A stretch of 10,035 nucleotides of DNA, taken from positions 1-10,035 of the forward strand of contig CAMNFW010000063.1 of NCBI GenBank assembly GCA_946537565.1, written 5' to 3'. This document shows positions 6,495 through 10,035 of this stretch, in pieces. How positions within the stretch are numbered: the first letter of the stretch is position 1; every line of letters begins with the position of its first letter. Under the pieces are notes generated by a model. It was not told the DNA's origin, searched no databases, and saw nothing but the letters and a program-made list of their open reading frames with translations. The DNA is from an uncultured Ruminococcus sp. GTDB taxonomy: Bacteria; Bacillota; Clostridia; Oscillospirales; Ruminococcaceae. Position numbers and translations under genes: made by a program.

Positions 6495-6990
6495 GAGTTT
6501 CCTCTTCCGCCGGTTTCTCTCCGGTTTTTTTCTTGTCACGGAAAACGAACAGCTTGCTCAGCAGATAATTTGCAATAAAGATAAGCACCTGGCTTGCAAA
6601 GGTTATGATAGTCTGATTCATGCCCATAACATCACACAGGACCAGGAATATCACCTCTTCCATTCCAAAGGTCGCAAGCCTTGCACCGTAAAATGAGAAG
6701 AAAACCTGCCAGAACTCCTTTGAGCTGTGAGTCTCATTTTTAAAAACATATTTCTTGTTGGTGAAGAACGCAAAAGTAACGGCAAGCACCCAGGATAAAG
6801 CAACTCCAGCAGTGTTTTCCCATGCCGGTCTGTTGGGAACTATCCAGAAAAACAGCAGCTTTGAAGCGATCGAAACAACTGTCGTCAGACCGCCGAAAAC
6901 AAGATAAAGCCATTTCTCTTCATATTTATAGTATATATCCTGAAGCTTCTGCGGCAATATCGAAACAAAAGCCTTGATCAATTTTTCCAT
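6478..6990 (-). CDS. GtrA-like membrane protein
   Basis: This 170-residue protein has the four transmembrane segments and signature of the GtrA/DPMS family: about 27-51 (WLYLVFGGLTTVVS...), 59-76 (ending FAFFTNKKYVF), 95-119 and 126-149 (ending NYLLSKLFVFRDKK). A charged tail rich in Lys and Glu follows. Family members are thought to move or help move polyprenyl-linked sugars across the membrane for cell-wall or surface glycan modification. No glycosyltransferase partner is next to it, so the substrate is unknown. The ATG at 6988-6990 has AGAGGG (6998-7003) 7 bases upstream; a TTG two codons earlier is too close to that site. It heads a two-gene unit with dusB. Confidence 0.88.
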   Translation of the reverse strand: MEKLIKAFVSILPQKLQDIYYKYEEKWLYLVFGGLTTVVSIASKLLFFWIVPNRPAWENTAGVALSWVLAVTFAFFTNKKYVFKNETHSSKEFWQVFFSFYGARLATFGMEEVIFLVLCDVMGMNQTIITFASQVLIFIANYLLSKLFVFRDKKKTGEKPAEEETHEQNG

Positions 6991-7023
6991 TATCAAACCC
7001 TCTCAAAAAAAGTTACTCCTTTA

Positions 7024-7052
7024 ATAATACCAGTATTTGAAAAAATTTTCAA
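7024..7052 (-). promoter_or_regulatory. Promoter of the gtrA-dusB unit
   Basis: The minus strand has TTGAAA (7047-7052), a 17-base spacer and TATTAT (7024-7029) preceded by TGG. The predicted start is about 27 bases before the gtrA-like ATG. Confidence 0.75.
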
Positions 7053-7071
7053 GTCTTTTTTGGATTATTTC

Positions 7072-7096
7072 AAAAATTTAGCCGAAGCTTTCAGCT
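7072..7096 (-). terminator. Weak terminator-like hairpin upstream of gtrA
   Basis: The minus-strand RNA can form a 7-bp stem (7090-7096 with 7080-7086, including one G-U pair, loop of 3) followed by AAA and five U (7072-7076). The G-U pair becomes an A-C mismatch on the plus strand, which favours minus-strand function. It would end a transcript from the promoter at 7145-7150, just before the gtrA promoter. Confidence 0.4.
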
Positions 7097-7100
7097 TATG

Positions 7101-7108
7101 CCTCCTTT
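7101..7108 (-). promoter_or_regulatory. Strong Shine-Dalgarno-like sequence without a following gene
   Basis: The minus strand reads AAAGGAGG, a near-perfect ribosome binding site, but no ATG, GTG or TTG lies at a normal distance. CTG, 6 bases on, would open only nine codons, through the hairpin at 7080-7096. Confidence 0.5.
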
Positions 7109-7144
7109 CTTACAGTCGATGTGGTTTAGTTTGACCGTGATATC

Positions 7145-7153
7145 ATTATACCA
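7145..7153 (-). promoter_or_regulatory. Extended -10 promoter upstream of the gtrA leader
   Basis: The minus strand reads TGGTATAAT, an ideal extended -10. The -35 position (about 7168-7173, TCTTTA) is poor. It lies after the DUF4363 stop and would produce a short transcript of about 65 bases ending at the hairpin at 7072-7096, or a long gtrA leader if read through. Confidence 0.5.
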
Positions 7154-7176
7154 CTGTTCAGCTCCTGTAAAGAATA

Positions 7177-7185
7177 GGGGGGGGG
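7177..7185. repeat. Nine-base G homopolymer
   Basis: Nine consecutive G (C on the minus strand) lie 6 bases beyond the DUF4363 stop and just upstream of the -35 position of the promoter at 7145-7153. Tracts like this are prone to slippage and to sequencing error. Confidence 0.95.
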
Positions 7186-7191
7186 AGATTA

Positions 7192-7542
7192 TCAGCTGCG
7201 GTGCTTAAGGTCCTCAACCAGCACATTCAATTCAGAAAGGTCAGAGCCGAAGCTGTCCTCATGCTCTGCCAGCTCCGGAAGTCTTGCACAAAGCCGGTCG
7301 ATCTCCCTGAGCATATCATTTTTAATTATAAGAGATGCCCATGTCCGGAAGCTTTCCCACTGCCGGCAAAGTTCTGCCGAAGTTTTTTCAGCAGCTTTAT
7401 TATCACCGTTTTCAGTTTCCTCAGCCGCCTGTATTATCAGCTGCTGCATTTCAGTGCATCGCCGCTGAGTCCATTTACCCGAAGTCAGACTAAGGCAAAG
7501 AAGTATCAGCAATATCCCTATACTCATCTTAAGTCTTGTCAT
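7192..7542 (-). CDS. Small membrane-anchored DUF4363-like protein
   Basis: This 116-residue protein has one N-terminal hydrophobic segment (about residues 6-21, an anchor or uncleaved signal). A mainly alpha-helical, charged region follows with a WESFRTWASLIIKNDMLREID stretch typical of DUF4363. Its function is unknown. Members of this family are commonly found directly next to DUF421 genes in clostridia, as here. The ATG at 7540-7542 is preferred because GGAGG (7551-7555) lies 8 bases upstream; a GTG at 7548 is too close. It overlaps the end of the DUF421 gene by 14 bases, so the two are probably translated together. The family call is from residue pattern and context, not a database search. 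Confidence 0.72.
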   Translation of the reverse strand: MTRLKMSIGILLILLCLSLTSGKWTQRRCTEMQQLIIQAAEETENGDNKAAEKTSAELCRQWESFRTWASLIIKNDMLREIDRLCARLPELAEHEDSFGSDLSELNVLVEDLKHRS

Positions 7543-8197
7543 CTTCACTTCCTCCCAGTATCATGATTTTTCCCGAACCCTTCGGAACTATGCAAAAACT
7601 ACCGCTGCCGTCAGCTGTCATTATAAAAATATCCTTAAGACTGCTGCTGCATTTTTTAGCTGCACTGAGGATATCTTTTTCACTTATGCCAAGACTGTCC
7701 GCCGCCGCCGCTGAATACACCCCGTCCGCTACAACTACCTGCGGCGGATCGGCTTCCGGCTTTTTCAGTACAGACACGCTGCCTGTGGTCTCCACTACAG
7801 CAAATTCCACCTCTGAGATATCAAAAATATCCTGCCCTCTCAGTGCCATCATCAGATCGTCTACGCTGAAACGTAGCTCCTTAAGTGTCCTGACATCGAC
7901 CTGACCGTGACGGATAATTATCTTCGGACTGCCTGAAACCAGCTTTCTCAGCCCCGGCAGCTTCAGGTCAAGGCTCGAAAGAATGACCTCAAAACAGACC
8001 AGTGAAAGTATCGGGGTTACGCCCACAAGCAGCGGTATATTCGTATCCTCCACCGGCAAAGTAGCAATATTCGATACCAGTATCGTTATTACCAGCTCCG
8101 AGGGCTGCAATTCGCCCAGCTGACGCTTTCCCATGAGCCTTACCGCAAATATTACCAGGGCATAGAGTATGATCGAACGAAGCATGATTATTCTCAT
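7529..8197 (-). CDS. DUF421 (YetF-like) membrane protein
   Basis: This 222-residue protein has three N-terminal transmembrane segments (about 5-21, 33-48, 55-75) and a cytoplasmic domain. The signature RLMGKRQLGELQPSELVITI (20-39), then SNIATLPVEDTNIPLL, is diagnostic of DUF421. The cytoplasmic part has GSPKIIIRHGQVD (89-101), LRFSVDDLMMALRGQ (108-122) and EFAVVETTGSVSVLKK (131-146). YetF-type proteins are membrane-bound, possibly oligomeric, and of uncertain function; in Bacillus some relatives belong to sporulation-linked operons. The start at 8195-8197 has AGGCGG, one mismatch from AGGAGG, 7 bases upstream. A TATAAT lies just before it, after a terminator, so it opens a new unit with the DUF4363 gene. 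Confidence 0.93.
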   Translation of the reverse strand: MRIIMLRSIILYALVIFAVRLMGKRQLGELQPSELVITILVSNIATLPVEDTNIPLLVGVTPILSLVCFEVILSSLDLKLPGLRKLVSGSPKIIIRHGQVDVRTLKELRFSVDDLMMALRGQDIFDISEVEFAVVETTGSVSVLKKPEADPPQVVVADGVYSAAAADSLGISEKDILSAAKKCSSSLKDIFIMTADGSGSFCIVPKGSGKIMILGGSEDDKT

Positions 8198-8220
8198 TTT
8201 TGCACCGCCTTTTTTGTTAT

Positions 8221-8226
8221 ATTATA
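8221..8226 (-). promoter_or_regulatory. Likely -10 element for the DUF421-DUF4363 unit
   Basis: TATAAT on the minus strand lies 23 bases before the DUF421 ATG. The -35 position would fall inside the upstream terminator stem and shows no consensus (about GGAATT), so the promoter is tentative. Confidence 0.45.
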
Positions 8227-8238
8227 ACCATTTGATGC

Positions 8239-8270
8239 AAAAAAATTCCCCGGCTTTTACACCGGGGAAT
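8239..8270 (-). terminator. Strong intrinsic terminator after the kinase-like gene
   Basis: ATTCCCCGG (8245-8253) pairs perfectly with CCGGGGAAT (8262-8270) around an 8-base loop. On the minus strand it is followed by a T-run (8239-8245). The plus strand also gives CTTTT after the stem, so weak two-way action is possible. It ends transcription from 8990-8370. Confidence 0.92.
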
Positions 8271-8302
8271 CTTTTAAATAAAGAAGAGAGATATAATTTT
8301 CA

Positions 8303-8349
8303 TGAGTACCTGAAAAACCGCCGTAATACAGAAGCTTTTCAGGTACTCA
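8303..8349. repeat. Perfect 14-bp inverted repeat in the 3' region of the kinase-like gene
   Basis: TGAGTACCTGAAAA (8303-8316) and TTTTCAGGTACTCA (8336-8349) are exact reverse complements around a 19-base loop. It lies between the stop codon at 8370 and the terminator at 8239-8270, so the kinase-like mRNA would end in two hairpins. No T-run follows it on either strand, so it is not itself a terminator. Confidence 0.9.
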
Positions 8350-8369
8350 CATACCTGAGTTACTGTGTT

Positions 8370-8990
8370 TTATTCAGCATTTTTATTATATTCATTAAAA
8401 GCTTTTACTATTATTTCAGCGCACAGATCATCGCCCAGCTCCGCACTATTCAGGCAAAGAGCATACAGATCCTTGTCCTGCCAGGTCTTTCCGGTATTCA
8501 CATTGAAGAAAGTCTCACGGCGCTTGTCAGCTTTTTTCAGTACGCTGTCAGCCTTTCCCTCATCGACACCGTATTCATTGACCGCACGGCGGATCCTGTC
8601 CTCCTGGGGCGCATAGATATATACTCCGAAACAGCCTTTTTCTTCAAGAATATACCTTCCGCATCTTCCTGCCAGAACAAAGCTCGGAACCTCCTCTGCC
8701 AGCTCGCTTATGATACGGCTCTCCATCAAAAAAACTTTGTCAGAAAGAGGAAGATTTTCCTCCATTGACCTTGCAGGATTTGCATTCAGAAGCAGTGAAT
8801 AAAGAAAACTCGTGGGGACGCTCTCCTCAGCTGATTCAAGATAATCCGCAGAGATACCGCATTTTTCCGCAGTCATTTCCAGTATCTGCCGGTTATAAAA
8901 CGGGATCCCAAGTTTTTCAGCTACAAGCTTTCCGATGACACTTCCGCCGCTGCCGTATTGTCTCTCTATAGTGATTATCTTTTTCTTCAT
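8370..8990 (-). CDS. Cytidylate-kinase-like family protein
   Basis: This 206-residue soluble protein belongs to the P-loop cytidylate-kinase-like family common in clostridia. The N-terminus ITIERQYGSGGSVIGK (6-21) holds the Gly-rich nucleotide loop ending in K21, followed by the usual LAEKLGIPFYNRQIL-type segment. LAGRCGRYIL (107-115) and RIRRAVNEYG (132-141) match the arginine-bearing middle part, and YALCLNSAELG (176-186) matches the C-terminal YDLCINT-type motif of cytidylate kinases. True Cmk phosphorylates CMP and dCMP; the substrate of this shorter, divergent family is not established. The ATG at 8988-8990 has GAGGAGG (9001-9007) 10 bases upstream. It stands alone, with its own promoter, and is closed by a strong terminator. 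Confidence 0.88.
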   Translation of the reverse strand: MKKKIITIERQYGSGGSVIGKLVAEKLGIPFYNRQILEMTAEKCGISADYLESAEESVPTSFLYSLLLNANPARSMEENLPLSDKVFLMESRIISELAEEVPSFVLAGRCGRYILEEKGCFGVYIYAPQEDRIRRAVNEYGVDEGKADSVLKKADKRRETFFNVNTGKTWQDKDLYALCLNSAELGDDLCAEIIVKAFNEYNKNAE

Positions 8991-9047
8991 TGGTGAAACG
9001 CCTCCTCAGAACAATGCAATATCCATTAATAGTAATTTCTATATCTT

Positions 9048-9075
9048 ATTATACCACACTTTGCATATATTTCAA
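9048..9075 (-). promoter_or_regulatory. Promoter of the kinase-like gene
   Basis: The minus strand has TTGAAA (9070-9075), a 16-base spacer and TATAAT (9048-9053) preceded by TGG (extended -10). The predicted start is about 50 bases before the ATG. Confidence 0.75.
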
Positions 9076-9144
9076 GAGAAAAATAAAGTTTTTTTGTCGC
9101 AGTTCGAATTTTCTATTTTTCTAACAAATAAATGTTGAAAGATT

Positions 9145-9159
9145 TGTGATATTTTCACA
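9145..9159. promoter_or_regulatory. Palindrome TGTGA-N5-TCACA in the divergent region
   Basis: This perfect 5-bp dyad lies about 70 to 95 bases upstream of both the kinase-like and pckG -35 elements. It resembles CRP-type or Rex-type operators, but the 5-base spacer fits neither consensus exactly. It is a candidate binding site only. Confidence 0.3.
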
Positions 9160-9222
9160 TCAAAATCTCCGGTTCAAAAAATGACCAGCATTCAGTTTTA
9201 TGTTTCCGTTTATATAGAGATA

Positions 9223-9262
9223 TGACAAAAAAATATCATTGTCAGCTATTGACAGGTTGACA
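9223..9262. promoter_or_regulatory. Cluster of TGACA repeats over the pckG -35
   Basis: TGACA occurs at 9223-9227, 9250-9254 and 9258-9262, and its complement TGTCA at 9240-9244. TGTCA-N5-TGACA (9240-9254) forms a dyad that covers the -35 hexamer, a position where a bound protein would block or guide polymerase. Confidence 0.4.
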
Positions 9263-9277
9263 AAAATTGTTTATAAT
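9249..9277 (+). promoter_or_regulatory. Perfect-consensus sigma-A promoter of pckG
   Basis: TTGACA (9249-9254), a 17-base spacer and TATAAT (9272-9277) match the consensus at every position. The predicted start near 9284 gives an untranslated leader of about 120 bases. Confidence 0.9.
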
Positions 9278-9305
9278 AGTAAGTGGGAAAGCTTGTGAAT
9301 ATGTT

Positions 9306-9368
9306 ACATATTTATAATATGTCCTCTCATCAGCTCCCTGTCTGCACCTTTACTGCATAAAGTGCAGA
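9306..9368 (+). promoter_or_regulatory. Two stem-loops in the pckG leader
   Basis: Hairpin 1 is ACATATT/AATATGT (9306-9322, loop 3). Hairpin 2 pairs TCTGCAC (9341-9347) with GTGCAGA (9362-9368) and continues, past one bulged C, with TTTA/TAAA around a CTGCA loop: 11 pairs in all. No clean U-run follows, so hairpin 2 is more likely a stabilising or regulatory structure than a terminator. Confidence 0.55.
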
Positions 9369-9403
9369 ATGATCTTGATAATTTTATTAGGAGGTATAAT
9401 ACA

Positions 9404-10035
9404 ATGTCACTGACAAAGAATCCAAACGTTCTTAAGTGGGTCGATGAAATGGTCGCTCTCTGCAAGCCTGACAAGGTTGTATGGATCAACGGCTCAAAGG
9501 AGCAGATCGACGCTCTCACCGAGGAGGTAACTTCTCTTCCCGATGACAGCTGGGATAAAATGTATAAGCTCAATCCCGAGCTGTATCCCGATTGTCTCTA
9601 CCACCGCACTCGTCCAAACGATGTTGCCCGTGTTGAGGACAGAACTTTCATCTGCTCCGTAAACAAGGAGGATGCCGGTCCTACTAACAACTGGATGGCT
9701 CCTGCTGAAATGAAGGCTCTCCTTACTCCTATGTATGACGGAGTTATGAAGGGCAGAACAATGTATGTAATCCCTTATTCTATGGGTCCTATCGGCTCTC
9801 CCCTTGCTAAGGTGGGCGTTGAGGTAACTGACTCTATCTACGTTGTTCTCAATATGAAGATCATGACAAGAATGGGCGTTCAGGCTTTCGAGAACCTGGG
9901 CGATACCTCCGATGATTTCGTTAGAGGTCTCCACTCCAAGGCTGACGTTGATCCCGAAAAGAGATACATCGTTCAGTTCCCTGAGGAGAATACTATCTGG
10001 TCTATCAACTCCGCTTACGGCGGAAACGTTCTCCT
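9404..10035 (+). CDS. pckG: Phosphoenolpyruvate carboxykinase (GTP), N-terminal part
   Basis: This is the first 210 residues of a roughly 600-residue enzyme; the gene runs off the right edge. It interconverts oxaloacetate and PEP using GTP/GDP. Recognisable stretches are KVVWINGSKEQ (24-34), DVARVEDRTFI (73-83, with substrate-binding R76), KEDAGPTNNWMAP (87-99), the signature MYVIPYSMGPIGSPLAKVG (about 120-138) with VTDSIYVVLNMKIMTRMG after it, and SAYGGN (203-208) at the oxaloacetate site. The P-loop and metal site are beyond the window. AGGAGG (9389-9394) lies 9 bases before the ATG. In R. flavefaciens-type fermentation the enzyme probably fixes CO2 onto PEP to feed succinate formation. The strong promoter suggests high expression. 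Codon use here favours C-ending codons, as in highly expressed genes. Confidence 0.97.
   Translation, partial: MSLTKNPNVLKWVDEMVALCKPDKVVWINGSKEQIDALTEEVTSLPDDSWDKMYKLNPELYPDCLYHRTRPNDVARVEDRTFICSVNKEDAGPTNNWMAPAEMKALLTPMYDGVMKGRTMYVIPYSMGPIGSPLAKVGVEVTDSIYVVLNMKIMTRMGVQAFENLGDTSDDFVRGLHSKADVDPEKRYIVQFPEENTIWSINSAYGGNVL

Noticed and set aside
6495..6539. Longer dusB start adding a Lys/Arg-rich tail
   Set aside because: The internal ATG has a well-placed AAGAGG, gives the usual family length, and leaves a small 17-base overlap with the previous gene.
8169..8768. Long plus-strand reading frame opposite the kinase-like gene
   Set aside because: It lies antisense to a gene with clear family motifs and a good ribosome site, runs through a strong terminator hairpin, and its translation has no recognisable domain.
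9494..9934. Minus-strand reading frame inside pckG
   Set aside because: pckG matches conserved PEP carboxykinase motifs throughout; the opposite frame is an open-frame shadow.

Overview
The window most resembles a cellulosome-forming Ruminococcus close to R. flavefaciens or R. champanellensis (Bacillota, Oscillospiraceae). The main evidence is three consecutive secreted proteins built from cohesin and dockerin modules joined by Thr-rich linkers, in the order scaC, scaA, scaB known for the R. flavefaciens scaffoldin cluster. The rest is a typical low-to-medium GC clostridial set: a CapA-type lipoprotein, a DusB-like tRNA dihydrouridine synthase, a GtrA-like membrane protein, a DUF421/DUF4363 pair, a cytidylate-kinase-like protein and a GTP-type PEP carboxykinase.

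Layout: everything from 1 to 8990 is read on the minus strand, so transcription runs right to left. Only the last gene (9404 onward) is on the plus strand, diverging from the kinase-like gene across a 413-base promoter region. The units in transcription order are: (a) the kinase-like gene 8990-8370, followed by a perfect 14-bp inverted repeat and a strong intrinsic terminator; (b) DUF421 (8197-7529) overlapping DUF4363 (7542-7192); (c) a short stretch with its own extended -10 promoter, a Shine-Dalgarno-like sequence without a following ATG, and a small terminator-like hairpin; (d) gtrA-like (6990-6478) overlapping dusB (6494-5493); (e) capA-like (5243-3963) from its own promoter; (f) the scaffoldin operon scaC (3568-2726), scaA (2609-963), scaB (907 to beyond the left edge); (g) on the plus strand, pckG from a perfect-consensus sigma-A promoter, running off the right edge.

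How the parts may work together: by analogy with R. flavefaciens, enzyme dockerins dock on ScaA and on the first ScaB cohesins, ScaC acts as an adaptor that swaps cohesin specificity, and the ScaA dockerin joins ScaA to later ScaB cohesins that lie outside this window. The PEP carboxykinase fits the succinate-forming fermentation of fibre-degrading ruminococci.

Most notable for a second look: a 130-base region upstream of scaC that can fold into a three-way junction plus three more hairpins; an N-terminal module in ScaA that looks like a heavily divergent cohesin fold; a cohesin module nearly 90% identical between ScaA and ScaB; a small-RNA-like stretch upstream of gtrA; a perfect 14-bp hairpin after the kinase-like gene; and a repeated extended -10 motif TGGTATAAT at several promoters. 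No tRNA, rRNA, CRISPR array, transposase or phage gene was seen.
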